A stretch of 61,487 nt of DNA from Haplosporangium gracile (lineage: Eukaryota; Mortierellomycota; Mortierellomycetes; Mortierellales; Mortierellaceae), in assembly GCA_015499985.1 (NCBI GenBank), contig JAAAUF010000105.1:1-61487 (forward strand), given 5' to 3'. Positions 36,536 to 47,300 of the stretch are shown here, piece after piece. Made by a program: the position numbers and the translations under genes. Position 1 is the first letter of the stretch. Every line of letters starts with the position of its first letter. The notes below the pieces were generated by a model. That model did no database searches and had not been told where the DNA came from. It saw only the letters and a list, made by a program, of their open reading frames with translations.

Positions 36536-38119
36536 ATGACCGCCTCTGCACTCGCCTCTCCCGCACTCTCAGAGTCGTCTCTTTCGTCCAAGGCACAGAC
36601 CAGCAACAGGACCCTTGACTCTCTTCAGCAATCACAGTCACACTCCTCCGACCAATCAAGCCTCTTTGCCGTCGAGTCAAATAACGCGCTCTCCCCCGCG
36701 TCGACATCCTCCTCTTCCTTCTCTCCTTCGCCCTCTCCTTCCCAACAACACTCTCAAATCCACACTCTCAACAGCAATAGCCATCCTTCCCACTCTATGT
36801 TCACACCCTCCACCTCTACTTCTTCACAGCAACAACAGCACCATCACCACCTCCAGATTCTCGGCAACCACCCCGCTTCGCCCGTCGCCTGCACCTTCCT
36901 CGACCTACCTGAAGACCCCTTTATGCCTACTCGCGCCAACCTCCTCTTCTCCGATAGCGAGTACCGTCAAGAGTCCCAAGAATCTAACTACGACAGCGAA
37001 GCCTTTATGCCTTACGGAACCGCCACCGCCCCAATCCCCGCTGCTGCCTGCGAGAGTGAGCATATCTACCCTCAGACATCCTCGTCCTCGCCCTCGTACT
37101 TCATGCCCATGTCCCGCACCTTCTCCGACAGCCAGCTGTCCGACATGTGCGAGCCTTCCGTTTCTCCTTTTGATTCCCATGCGGCTGCTGCTGCTCTCGC
37201 TGGTCAAGCCAGCCTCAACCATGCTACCGGAACCGCCATGTGCCAATCTCCCCTCGCATACAACAGCCAGGTTGTGTACAATGATGACTATTACGCATCA
37301 GCACACCAGCACAACCTCTACTCTCAACAGCACTCTCAGAGCCACCACCATGGTCATAGCCATAACCACCACCATCACCACAGCTACTCGACCTCATCTC
37401 TATCGTCCATCTCCGAGGATTCTTCTTCGTTGTCGCCCCGGTCACCATTCTCGAGCCACGGAAGCATGTCGATGTCGAACTCGTGCAACTCTTTGGCCTC
37501 TTACCCTCTGTCGAGGACATTGAGCGAGTCCTCAGTGCCATTCTTCCAGGCCATGGGAGGAAACAACAGCGGAATGTCGCTCGATAGTGGAAACAATAGC
37601 CATAACAATGGCGTCACTGGCTCGAACGGTACATCCTTGGTCAAGCCCACGCCCAAGCGTTCCCGCGGTCGTCGTGTCTCGTGCAATCCAGACAACAGCG
37701 GCGGCAAGGTTTTCACTTGCCGCTTTGAGGATTGTGGCAAGATTTTTAAGCGGTCAGAGCATCTCAAGCGCCACGTTCGCTCCATCCATACCATGGAAAA
37801 ACGTAAGTTTTGTTCTTGTTATTGTTGCTTCCAATTGTTTATGTACGTTTTTTTTTTTTTTCATGGAAAGGACGGATTAAGTATTCTTTTGTTGCGTTTA
37901 TTCCTAACGACTATTTTTGTTCTATTGTTATTTATCTTTTTCTCAGCCTTCGAGTGCCCCATCATGAACTGCCCCAAGCGTTTCTCTCGGAGCGACAACT
38001 TGAACCAGCACATCCGCATCCACCGATACAATGGTCGCGGCGAAAAGAACAAGGGCTTTAATGCCTTTACCCCCTTCCTCCAGAACTACCCCAACGAGCT
38101 TCTCTCCTCCCTGTCTTAA
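36536..38119 (+). CDS. Msn2/Msn4-like C2H2 zinc-finger transcription factor
   Basis: Exons are 36536-37802 and 37947-38119, giving 479 residues. I place the start at 36536 (ACAATGACC context); an in-frame upstream ATG at 36506 would add ten hydrophobic residues. The N-terminal 380 residues are disordered: Ser/Pro/Gln-rich with a His-rich patch (about residues 262-282). Two fingers follow: C395-X4-C400-X12-H413-X4-H418, and C426-X4-C431-X12-H-X3-H. The contact helices RSEHLKR and RSDNLNQ match the yeast Msn2/Msn4 type, which binds AGGGG stress elements. Intron 37803-37946 falls between the fingers in phase 1. It is 144 nt and has no stop, so unspliced mRNA still encodes a 527-residue protein with a hydrophobic 48-residue insert. 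A tail of about 30 residues (GFNAFTPFLQNYPNELLSSLS) follows finger 2. Confidence 0.9.
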   Translation: MTASALASPALSESSLSSKAQTSNRTLDSLQQSQSHSSDQSSLFAVESNNALSPASTSSSSFSPSPSPSQQHSQIHTLNSNSHPSHSMFTPSTSTSSQQQQHHHHLQILGNHPASPVACTFLDLPEDPFMPTRANLLFSDSEYRQESQESNYDSEAFMPYGTATAPIPAAACESEHIYPQTSSSSPSYFMPMSRTFSDSQLSDMCEPSVSPFDSHAAAAALAGQASLNHATGTAMCQSPLAYNSQVVYNDDYYASAHQHNLYSQQHSQSHHHGHSHNHHHHHSYSTSSLSSISEDSSSLSPRSPFSSHGSMSMSNSCNSLASYPLSRTLSESSVPFFQAMGGNNSGMSLDSGNNSHNNGVTGSNGTSLVKPTPKRSRGRRVSCNPDNSGGKVFTCRFEDCGKIFKRSEHLKRHVRSIHTMEKRKFCSCYCCFQLFMYVFFFFHGKDGLSILLLRLFLTTIFVLLLFIFFSAFECPIMNCPKRFSRSDNLNQHIRIHRYNGRGEKNKGFNAFTPFLQNYPNELLSSLS

Positions 38120-39211
38120 GTAGACTGATGAGCTGAAACTGCAATCTCTTCTCTTTTCATTTCTTTGTTTCTTTGCTTTTCTTCCTTCGCATACCTTTAT
38201 TGCTTGCTCTTTTTTCGCGTGTCTTTTTGCGTTTTTTTTTTTTTTTTGCTTTTCGTGCCTCAAACTCTCAATTGTATACCTACCTGCCCTTATCCCCATA
38301 TCCAGACTCGCTCTTTCCTTTTGTACATAACTCGCTTTCTTCCTCTACCTCTTACTCGCGCCCTCCAACCAAATCTAATATCATAAAATACGAAATAAAC
38401 CCTTTTACTTGAAAAACAATAGTTTAGCAGGCGAACCCTTGACTCGTCCATTTTTTTTTGTTCGCTCAAATGGTTGAGAGCCCAAAATGAAAAAAAAATG
38501 GAAATGGAGAACGGGAGGGATGATGTAAGGGTAAGAAGAAGCAAATTGTCGTCATTGGAGTTGGATTGTCGTTTTCTTTTTTCTACTTGGGGCCCATTGG
38601 AGGAATGATGTATTACCTTTTACTTTTACCCCTCAATTGATTCGTGCTGTGTGTGTGATGTTACACCTCAGTTCTCTAATAATGTGTGTGTTCGCCAGAG
38701 AGGTACCCACTTGGGCCAGAACTGCCGTATCTCGTATCAGCACAAGTCAGGTGTTTACTTTTTTTTTAGCTGCTCTCCTTTCCCCAGTTTCGCACGCCAC
38801 TACTTTTAGTATTGGTCACACGGTCTATTTGCTCCTTTTTTCCCCTGTGCCCGCGAACTGCATTCCATCTCCCTTGGCAAAAAAGGATACGTTTCCACAT
38901 CCACCCCCTTCACCTTCACGGCTTATCCCATACTTCTCTTTTGCGTTGTCACTCATCCCTTTGTGCTGACTTCTTTTCCTTTCTTCCCTTTTTTTCAGAC
39001 AACTCCGCTCCTTCTTCTCTCCACAACAATCAAACATACAAACAAAAAAACTTCCTTTTTCTCATTTCTTCTTTATTAAACCACACTTACTACATACCCT
39101 TCATCAGTCTTTTTATTCTTCATCCACACTGCAACTCGTCTTCTCTCTTTCTCCCTTCCTCATTCCACTCTCCTCCTCACCTTCTTTTACTCACACAAGA
39201 ACAAAAAAAAA
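38120..39211. other. Spacer: 3' flank of Msn2-like gene and promoter of the next gene
   Basis: 1.1 kb, T/C-rich, with a CT-rich leader running up to 39211. No exon with coding character is seen. Confidence 0.45.
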
Positions 39212-40300
39212 ATGGCCTCTCTATCATCCTGGTCCACAGCTCTCCGGCACATAACTCGCACAAATAGAAGACCCCTATCCCTCCTACCCACCACGTCCGC
39301 AATCCGCTGGGCATCCATCGTCCCCTACTCCGTCCATCAAACCTCTACTTCCTTCTACAACCCACCACCAGCACCCATGACCCTCGAACAAGCCCTAGAA
39401 GCTCACCAGCACAAACAAATGGTCTCGCTCCTCGAAGAGCAGATCAAGCTGGAACAGAGTCAGCGGATGCGGTTCCAGAGTGAACTCCAGGTTGAGTTGG
39501 CAAGGCACCGGAATGCTATCTTGGAGAAGCAGGAGCTGGCGGCCTTGAAGCAGAGAGGGCAACTGGAGCTTGAGCGCGAGCAAGAGAGGAGAGAGGAAGA
39601 GGAGATTGCCGAGGTACGGCGGCGGCAGTCTCTGCAGCTCACCACTACCGATACCAGTTCTGCTGCCGCTGCAGCTGAAGCAATTGAAGAGGCAGTGGCG
39701 GTAAGAGAGTCGTCAGTTCAGGACCAGGAAACCGACAACCAGCGACTGAAGAACATATCCACTGCTATGGCACAAGTTCCGTATACTACTGTGGCTGCCA
39801 GTATCATCGACCCGCGGTATCGAACCATGTTTGGATACAGAGGACCGGAGCACCCCAAGTCAACACCTGCAGAGTTGGCCGAGCTGGAGCAGGAACGCCG
39901 CAACAGCTTGGCGGCCTCTATCCCCACCACTTTGTCGTTGTCATCAGGCAAGGTCGCGACTACTAGGATCACGGCTGAGAATAGAGTGCGTCTGGCGATG
40001 ATGGACTATACACCCTCGCAAATTGAAGCAATGACGCCAGAGCAGGCCAGTGCCAACCTTCTCCTTCACTCCGCCCACCCACAGGAGCAGCAAGTGCAGG
40101 AACAACAATCGTCGTCGTCGTCCTTGAAGCACACAGACACAACAGACACTGACGCAAACACATGTGCACAGATTGGTGGCACAAGAACAGCAACACCTAC
40201 GACAGCAATAGTGGAAGAAATCAATGAGGAAGAGGAGGAAGACAGGCGGACGCTACGTTTTGCACCTGACGTCATGTCTTCCGTCTCCCTTCACAACTAG
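39212..40300 (+). CDS. Unknown protein with mitochondrial-type presequence and coiled coil
   Basis: A single-exon gene of 362 residues with a strong start context (run of A then ATGGCC). The first 45 residues lack acidic residues and are rich in Ser, Thr and Arg (MASLSSWSTALRHITRTNRR), which suggests mitochondrial import. Residues about 57-145 form a charged coiled coil rich in Glu, Gln and Arg (EQERREEEEIAEVRRR). A conserved-looking middle part, YTTVAASIIDPRYRTMFGYR, precedes another helical part. The tail is Gln/Ser/Thr-rich and acidic (EEINEEEEEDRRTLRFAP). I do not recognise a family. It could be a matrix or inner-membrane organising protein, but no function is shown. Confidence 0.72.
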   Translation: MASLSSWSTALRHITRTNRRPLSLLPTTSAIRWASIVPYSVHQTSTSFYNPPPAPMTLEQALEAHQHKQMVSLLEEQIKLEQSQRMRFQSELQVELARHRNAILEKQELAALKQRGQLELEREQERREEEEIAEVRRRQSLQLTTTDTSSAAAAAEAIEEAVAVRESSVQDQETDNQRLKNISTAMAQVPYTTVAASIIDPRYRTMFGYRGPEHPKSTPAELAELEQERRNSLAASIPTTLSLSSGKVATTRITAENRVRLAMMDYTPSQIEAMTPEQASANLLLHSAHPQEQQVQEQQSSSSSLKHTDTTDTDANTCAQIGGTRTATPTTAIVEEINEEEEEDRRTLRFAPDVMSSVSLHN

Positions 40301-40476
40301 GAGACAGACAAGGAATTTGCCACAATCACCACCACTACCTTAGTATTGCTCTTCTACGCAAAAGTTAAGAGGAAGGGTGGTTGTTTATATTTGTAATAAT
40401 AAAATATGTATTGTACAAGACCACCTAGCGAATGCTTCGTCTCTTCTTTTTTCTACAACTGGCTATGTTCATTTGT

Positions 40477-42242
40477 TCAGACCATATCCTCATCATCATC
40501 GCCAAAGTCAAGAACATACCCACGCCCACTCCTCTCATACCGCTTGCCGTTTCCAATGGGCGGGACACGAATTGGGAGCAGAGCCGTGTACCAGGGGTAA
40601 TGACCCCTGGGTCCAATATTGAAGACATCCTGAAAGTTGCCAATAATTCCAAAATCGTACATGTTTGTAAACGTCTCGCCTCGTTTCTTGCAAATCTTTT
40701 TCATATATGCGTTGTTATACTGTTCCAACGTCGTCTGCGCCGTCAGTGTCTACATTAAAAGAGATGAAGGAAGAATAAAGGTGGGAGGACGTGAGTTTTG
40801 GTCCTTTTGCTGTCAGGCCCTCGAGTTTTTTTGTAGGTGCAATATGGAACTCCATAAATGAAAGTGAAAGGGGAGGATGAGTACTTACAAGGTACCAGTG
40901 CCAGATGCCCATGCCGCTTACTGCGACGCCAATAGCCACAGCTAGGACTTCCGAGAATGCAACCAGCGATCGATCCAACCAATACGGCCAAGTACTCTAT
41001 ATCCAACATGCGGGAAAGATAATTAATTGTCAGGACAAATAAAAACGAGAAGTATCTAATATAATTCATGTTGACGAGAAGTTCTGAAACACTTACATCG
41101 CTGCTAGTGTCGGCGGCGAGCATGAAGGGTCCAGCTCCCATGACGACAAAGTACATACAGGCAATCGGCAGATATGTCAGGAACATGAGGAAGTACCGGT
41201 GGTTGAAGTGTCCCACACAGTTGTGGATCCATGGGCAGTGCTAAGTAGTTATACGAAGAGGTAAATGATTAGCGCCCCTGAACAACATTTTCCCTTTCCT
41301 CGCCCTGTTTCCTGTTGTCGTCCTTCTCCCTGGGTTGATGTGATGACTCTACTTACGTGATCGTATCTCAACACGCACTTCTTGCAAACACTACAGTGAT
41401 GTGCTCTCTCGGGCTTAGGGAGGAGGCCTAATGGTATCGATCGAGTTGGATAAGGATTGTGAGTTGCTGTTGTCTGTCTACTCTGGATCATACAAAGTTA
41501 TAATTCCTGAAATGCCTTCATGAACAAGCCATCCTTACATCGTTTGCAGGTAGGAGGGACTGCTGTGTAAGCTAAGGTCCAAGAAAAGAAAGGTAAAAAG
41601 AATGGGATGTTAGCACAATCGAGCCAAACGTCGCCGCCTCTCTTTGTTTGTTTTATGAGTCGAATGCCAACTGTCCACTCACATTCCATCTCGCCAAGAA
41701 TATCCTGGAACATGGCGTCACCCTAAAAGTTCAATTGCATAGCAAACACCTTCGCATTAACATTGCGTGTCCTCCAGGGCTTTCTCGGTGGGGTCTAAGT
41801 CGTGCTGATGTCGTTTTGATATCGATGGTGTGCAAATTACCGAGCTGGAGACGCCGTCAAGAACAGACCCAGCAGGGGTCCGGACCGCAAGGTAATAATT
41901 GGCAAGGATTCCCCAGACCAAATACGTCGCCCAGATCCAATGAAAGATATACGCCAAGTTCCCGGAAATCCCCTGACCTTCATTCCATGGATGGTGGAAG
42001 GATAAAAAGACGGTGTAGTAACAAAAGATAGTGACGGAGAGAAGGAGGAAGGCGAGAGAGATCAGGACGGGACCCAGGCCGGAAATGGCCATATCTCCCA
42101 GCCGCTCGATTTGTGCGGCAAGAGAGTTGTGTTTGGGTGAGTGTGGGTTTGGTTTCCTTGGGGTGGAGGAAGTTGTGATGGGCTGTTCGTCGTCGAGGGG
42201 GTCGGACGTTGCCAATGGCGTGAACTCGATGTTTTCTGGCAT
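40477..42242 (-). CDS. DHHC palmitoyltransferase, ZDHHC16-like
   Basis: Seven exons: 42242-41841, 41722-41683, 41571-41539, 41427-41357, 41240-41097, 40996-40889 and 40749-40477, giving 356 residues. The cysteine-rich domain reads CKRCLLPKPERAHHCSVCKK then [20 protein letters not shown], with the active DHHC at 181-184. Intron 4 lies exactly between its two histidines. Four membrane segments are visible: about residues 53-82, 95-120, 200-225 and 240-265. A TTxE motif (TTLE) follows TM4, as in DHHC enzymes. The C-terminal part (FGIIGNFQDVFNIGPRGHY, LLPIRVPPIGNGKRYER) resembles ZDHHC16 and its fungal relatives. The enzyme would S-acylate cytosolic-face cysteines, probably at the ER or Golgi; the subfamily is judged by eye. 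Confidence 0.93.
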
Positions 42243-42648
42243 GGCTTAAAGACACTGTGCTTTCTTGTGTAGATTGTTGTTCCTTGTTTCTTGTTTTGTG
42301 TGATTTGTCCCAGGTCCTGGTTGCTTGGTAGTGGTGAGTCTAGTATGTCCTGAAGGAGCGGTGTCTGTCGTGTGTTGATGGTCGTCAAGGATGAATGAAT
42401 GAAGAGAAAGAAAGGTCAAGTGGCCACAAAAAGTGCACATTTGTGACAGGGCTGTATCTCTCCTTTTGCAGTGTGACTGGATGACATTTTTAGAGTCGAC
42501 AATCGGGGCTTGGATTTGGGCTATATTTTGCCACACCCCACTTTCCTCTTTGCCTACTCCAACCAGCTTCACTATACCGCACAGAAACAAAGGCACGCAG
42601 GCACACAAGCACAAGAAGAAAGAAAGAGATAAAAAAGAGAGAAACAGC
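42243..42648. promoter_or_regulatory. Divergent promoter, palmitoyltransferase / GNAT
   Basis: 406 bases between two start codons, with an A/G-rich leader before the plus-strand gene. No clear TATA box. Confidence 0.45.
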
Positions 42649-43239
42649 ATGAACCCAATCCTCTTCCCTACACGCCAGTCCACCATCACTCTCCAGGACA
42701 TCACCACCGACAACTGGCACCGCATCATCCGTCTTGTCGTCAATAGGGACCAGCTCACCCTTGTCCCTCCCAATGTCGAATCCCTTTGTGAACATCAGTT
42801 CCATCTCCCTCAGTCCATTGTTAAGGCTATCTATGCCGACTCGACACCCGTAGGATTCATTCATATCCAACAACAAGTACAGGAAGACTGCGCCTCCGCC
42901 GCCACCATTACGAGTACAACCATCAATGCTACTGCCACTGATCAGACGCTTTCAGGAACATATCAATTGAAATGTTTCATGATTGATCAGGCCTGTCAAG
43001 GCCTTGGTTTTGGGACCAAGGCGCTTGCCCAACTCCAAGATCAGTTGGCGGTACAAACAACCTTAGCATCAGTGGCGAATAAGACGGCAATCAACAGCGC
43101 TATGACAACTACTATCAGAGTGTCGACTGTTCCTTTTGTAACTGTCCATGCAGACGACTCTCCAGAACACTTTTTTGCAAGCGTCGGGTTTACAAAAGAT
43201 GCCACAGGAAAGGAGATGATATGGGTATTCCGATCATAA
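42649..43239 (+). CDS. GNAT-family N-acetyltransferase-like protein
   Basis: A single exon of 196 residues from an ATG at 42649. The fold order fits GNAT: an N-terminal strand/helix unit (MNPILFPTRQ, then DNWHRIIRLVV), a central strand (PVGFIHIQQ) and the acetyl-CoA loop in FMIDQACQGLGFGTKAL (Q-x-x-G-x-G). Late strands follow (VTVHADDSPEHFFASVGF, then MIWVF). The N-x-[SA] and FFxxxGF pattern near the end is typical. Two Ala/Thr/Ser-rich inserts (about residues 85-102 and 140-160) lengthen loops. It resembles spermidine/aminoglycoside-type acetyltransferases in layout, but the substrate is unknown. Confidence 0.75.
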   Translation: MNPILFPTRQSTITLQDITTDNWHRIIRLVVNRDQLTLVPPNVESLCEHQFHLPQSIVKAIYADSTPVGFIHIQQQVQEDCASAATITSTTINATATDQTLSGTYQLKCFMIDQACQGLGFGTKALAQLQDQLAVQTTLASVANKTAINSAMTTTIRVSTVPFVTVHADDSPEHFFASVGFTKDATGKEMIWVFRS

Positions 43240-43938
43240 CATAGACAAACTCATGCTTCGTAATAATAAAAAAAAAGTCGCGACATTCTCATATTACTGT
43301 CTTTTATTTGACCTACGAGGGTACTGTACAGCCCATGAACCGACGCTTGAAGTGCCGTACTTTACGTAAAATGGCGTCGCCATTCTGCAAAAAGGGTGTG
43401 TGCTTTGTGTTTGACAAACCTGACAAACCCTCCTCTTCCTAACTAACTACGTTCAAATCCTACAACCCTCTCCTCAGTCCACTAAGCAAATGACGCGTTT
43501 GTCAATCAAAGACGAGATTTGGTTTGTGAATGAGGGGTGAGCGTGAACAAACAAACAGAACGAACGCTGAAGACGCCATTCTACCCCAAACTGCTTATCA
43601 ACAGCCTCCACTTCCAGGCCCAAGTAAGCCTCAAACTCAAAAAAAAGAGTGCGATGGCTTGGCCCAATTCCCCTCGCCATTTCCAATCGATATTTTTTGT
43701 GGTGGCTTGGATCCGCCACCATCTCTCAGACAAATCATTAGCTAGAACACAACGGGAATGCTTGCCCAATTGTTACAGGAGAAGGAAGGATGAGAAATTC
43801 AGGGACCAACCAACGAGAACAGACAGACACATAAATAGGGCTTCATTCCCCTCGTTTTTATGTTCTTCATTCCAACAATCCTCAACACAACTCCTCCTCA
43901 CCAAACCAAACCCAACAAACCCAACAACTCTCAACATA
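43240..43938 (+). promoter_or_regulatory. Upstream region of the first LUD gene
   Basis: About 700 bases. CCCCT pentamers (the reverse complement of AGGGG) are at 43670-43674 and 43848-43852. A CATAAATAG TATA-like box lies at about 43830, about 110 bases before the ATG. Confidence 0.45.
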
Positions 43939-44982
43939 ATGTCTGCCCACCCCGAGAACACCCACGTCAGCCACACCTTCGCTGCTCTTGCCAAGTCTGA
44001 CGCTCAGTTGGCTCCCCTCGCCGACCACCACTACTCCAAGGCCGTCAGCGCTGAGCGCGTCGAGGCTGCCAAGGCCGGTCTTGAGAAGTCTGGCTTCAAG
44101 GTCCACGTTGTTGAGAACCGTGGCGAGGCTTTCAACACCATCAAGAATCTGATCCCTGCCGGTGCCTCCGTCAACAACGCTCACTCCACCTCGCTCGAGG
44201 AGATCGGCTTTGTTACCTATTTGAAGTAATTATCCGTGCCTTGTTTCTTTGTGTTGCCTCTGTGGCGTGTCGTGTTCTAAGATTTACAAAAAAAAAACAT
44301 GGACTGACTTGAGTTTCTTCTCTTTTTTTCCTTCTATGTGGTACCTTTCCGTTTTCTTATTTTTTCAGGGGTGAGACGTAAGTGTGCTTTCTGGCTATTC
44401 TTTGCCATTGTGCTTTCCGTCTTTCATTTTCTTGGTCTCAACCGCGATTCCAATAGATATGACTATCTTTTTTTCCTCCCAACAGATCTGGAATTCTTTT
44501 CTAACGCCTCCTCCCTTTCCCCTTTTCGCACGCCGCATCCCCCCTCTCTCTCCTTCTTGCTCACCATTAGTGCCTGGAACAACGTCCACGCCACCATTCT
44601 CGCCGAGTCTGACCCCGCCAAGCAGGCCGAGCTCCGCCGCACCATCGGAACCACCGTCGACTACTACTTGACCTCTGTTGCTGCCGTTACCGAGGACGGT
44701 AAGCTCGCTCACGGCGATCTCTCTGGTTCCAAGGTCGGCGGTGTTGCCTTCGGTGCTGCTAACGTCATTGTCCTTGCTGGTGCCAACAAGATCGTCAAGG
44801 ATGAGAAGGAGGCCTTCATCCGTACCACCGAGTTTGCTCACCCCGCTGAGTCTGCTCGTGCTCGCGATGCCTACGGCGTCCCCGCCTCTGCCCTTGTTCA
44901 CTACGAGGTTTTGAGATCCGCCAACCCCTTCAACCCCGGCCGCATCCAGGTTGTTCTCGTCAAGGAGGCCCTTGGATTCTAA
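43939..44982 (+). CDS. LUD-domain protein 1 (LutC/YkgG-like), with a 9-nt microexon
   Basis: Exons are 43939-44225, 44369-44377 and 44571-44982, giving 235 residues. The protein is one LUD (DUF162) domain with no leader. Its conserved steps are SVNNAHSTSLEEIGF, RRTIGTTVDYYLTS, VTEDGKLAHGDLSGSKVGGV and NVIVLAGANKIVKDE. Exon 2 is 9 nt (GGGTGAGAC); it supplies Gly-Glu and parts of Lys and Thr, and the joined K-G-E-T matches the contiguous coding in the third LUD gene. Bacterial LutC works with iron-sulfur proteins LutA and LutB in L-lactate oxidation. Neither is present here, and the Cys-rich end seen in some bacterial members is replaced by PGRIQVVLVKEALGF. Failure to splice intron 1 gives an immediate stop after YLK. 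Codons are strongly C-ending, suggesting high expression. Confidence 0.9.
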
Positions 44983-46233
44983 GCTTTAGATCGTCCGCAT
45001 CGTTAGCTTCAAAAAATAATACAAACTAAATAGAACAAATACCATGTACAGCAATATAAAAGTGTCCCTTTTATCAAACAGTTCACTCTTTTCGTACTTT
45101 TGCTTATCTTAAGGTATGTGCGCCGTGTGTGTGTATCGCAATTGGTGAATGAAGAAAAAGAATGGACCGGACTGTTGCATGCGCATGCATGCAGTTGGAG
45201 GTGTGTTACCGTGAGGGGAATGTCCCACTTTAATTTTTCTCCCCACCAGTCACACGGACGGCTGGCAGGTTCAGGCACAGGCCTTTCGCACGCACTTTTT
45301 TTTTAAAGGGAGTTGACGACATTTCATGGATGTTCGTACTAATAGTCAGCTCACACTGCCGTTCACCATTGAGCTGTAAATTTGTTTGCTATTTCCTATC
45401 ATGGGCTAAAGAGAAGGATAAAGTAGTGAAGAGTGAAATAACAAACAAAAGGCGCGTTCTCTTAGCCCGCTCAGTCTAGCTATGCACTTTTGATCCTCTT
45501 GCCCCTGACACGAGACCTGATTTAATCAGTAATCGTATTTCACGTTCTTAAATAAAAGAAAAGAATGATTTTGGATTGATCTTTTGCATGTTGCCTCAAA
45601 GGATGGCTTTTTATTATTCATTACCAAAGAACAGTATTCCACGGACATGGTACAATCTATTACCAAGAGAAAATGCGACCAAAAGAACACTCCCTTACAC
45701 ATGATGATAATGAGACAAAAAAGAAGGTATACCAAACAAGACTGATTTTCACCATCTGTCAGCAAGCAAGGCACATGCTAAGCCACCAGTGATTCCTAAT
45801 CGGTCACGCCTCACCCAGTACGTACCCAGCGCAGCGCCAACAAAAGAAAACAAGGATCCTTTCGTCTTTGTTGCTATCTATTGTTTACAAAGCCGCCCCG
45901 ATTTACTCGGCGCATAAAAGGAGATAGCACAAACGAACAAAAAAAATACAGACCATATCAACGAGCCCATCGTACTTACGCACTCAGACCCCCCATTCGA
46001 ACTTTTCTCCCTCACCCTCTCCACTTTTCTCACACTCTCCCTTTCTCTCTATTTCTCCCATCTTCTTTTTAAGTTCTCTTACCTTCTTTCATCCATTCCC
46101 TCGCATCGTCTTTCTTTTTTAACCAATCGACTCTAGCTCTTATCCACTTATATTTCTTCCTCTCTTCTTCCGACAAGACATCAACACCCTTGAACACGAA
46201 CACATAAAAAATTAACATAAAATCCAATTTAAA
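44983..46233. other. Spacer between LUD genes 1 and 2
   Basis: 1.25 kb without a credible gene. It holds a perfect-palindrome core in TGCATGCGCATGCATGCA (45176-45193) and a CT-rich leader before gene 2. A CATAAAAGGAG box is at about 45912, some 320 bases upstream of the ATG. Confidence 0.45.
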
Positions 46234-47246
46234 ATGTCTCTTCGTTCTCTCCTCAGACAAAACTCCACTCTCACCTCCTCAGTTCGCGCCTTAACCGCCC
46301 GTGTCCCCACTCTTACCATATCAACATCCATCCTTACCCGCAAAGTCTTCCTCCCAGCCATGACTGCCGCCCATCTCTCGACCTCTGCTCCCGTTGCCGT
46401 CGAGCGTCCCACGAGCACCTTTGAGGAGGTCACCTGGAAGGCCTTTCTGACCCACGAGCCTGAGCTCAATGCCCTTGCCGACTCCAAGTACCGTCACCTC
46501 GCCAGCGAGGACACTGTTGAGAAGACCAAGAAGGCTCTTGAGGCTAGAGGATTCAAGGTCCATGTCGTCAACAACAAGGACGAGGCCTTCCAGAAGGTTG
46601 TCTCCTTAATCCCTGCCGTAAGTTCCTATTTGCATTGAACCCTGATCCGTGACAAAAAAAAGTTGCGCCAGTTGAACTCTACATTGCTTTTCCCCCATTC
46701 CACAAGTCTCAGTTGCTGACAATATCATTCTCAATCTTTTTTATCCCCTCCCTCCTGCATTATTAGGGTTCAACCATTAATACCGCTCACTCAACGACGT
46801 TGGAGGAGATCGGGATCACCAACTACCTCATCTCAGGGACCCACCCCTGGGAGAACATCCGCGGCTCCATCATTGCCGAAAAGGATCCCGTCAAGCAGGG
46901 TGAGCTCCGTCGTAAGCTCGGCACCACCGTCGATTACTTCTTGACCTCCATGACCGCCATCACCGAGACCGGCGAGATTGCCCATGGAGACCAGACAGGT
47001 ACCAAGGTTGGAGGTGTTGCCTACGGTGCCGGAAACGTGGTTGTTGTCGCAGGAACCAACAAGATTGTCAAGGATGAGGCTGAGGCCTTAGCCAGGACCA
47101 AGGACTTCTGCCTTCCCTTTGTCAGTGCTTACTCCCGCAGGGCCTTCAAGATCAAGGAGGCCTTCATGACTAATTATGAGGTCTTGCGGGCTACCCAGAA
47201 CGGACGTATTCAGGTCGTTCTTGTCAAGGAGGTTTTGGGATTTTAA
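46234..47246 (+). CDS. LUD-domain protein 2 with mitochondrial-type presequence
   Basis: Exons are 46234-46617 and 46767-47246, giving 287 residues; the intron is phase 0. The first 45 residues are Arg/Ser/Thr-rich without acidic residues (MSLRSLLRQNSTLTSSVR), followed by TAAHLSTSAPVAVE, which looks like a mitochondrial targeting peptide. The LUD core is clear: GSTINTAHSTTLEEIGITNY, RRKLGTTVDYFLTSMTAITE, GDQTGTKVGGVAYGAGN and VVVAGTNKIVKDE. It is the most divergent of the three copies and its intron position differs from both others. If imported, it would act in the mitochondrial matrix; the reaction is unknown. Confidence 0.9.
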
Positions 47247-47300
47247 AGAAAAAGAAAAAAAAAAGTACGCTACTCAGCCGAGCCATGCACCGCTAGCATA

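Noticed and set aside
36506..38119. One continuous 537-residue frame for the Msn2-like gene
   Set aside because: It reads through a consensus GTAAGT...CAG intron and breaks the link between the fingers; the spliced form gives the normal EKPFECP linker. I keep the read-through only as a possible retained-intron form.
43448..43462. GTTCAAATCC as a tRNA B box
   Set aside because: No A box or cloverleaf in the preceding 90 bases.
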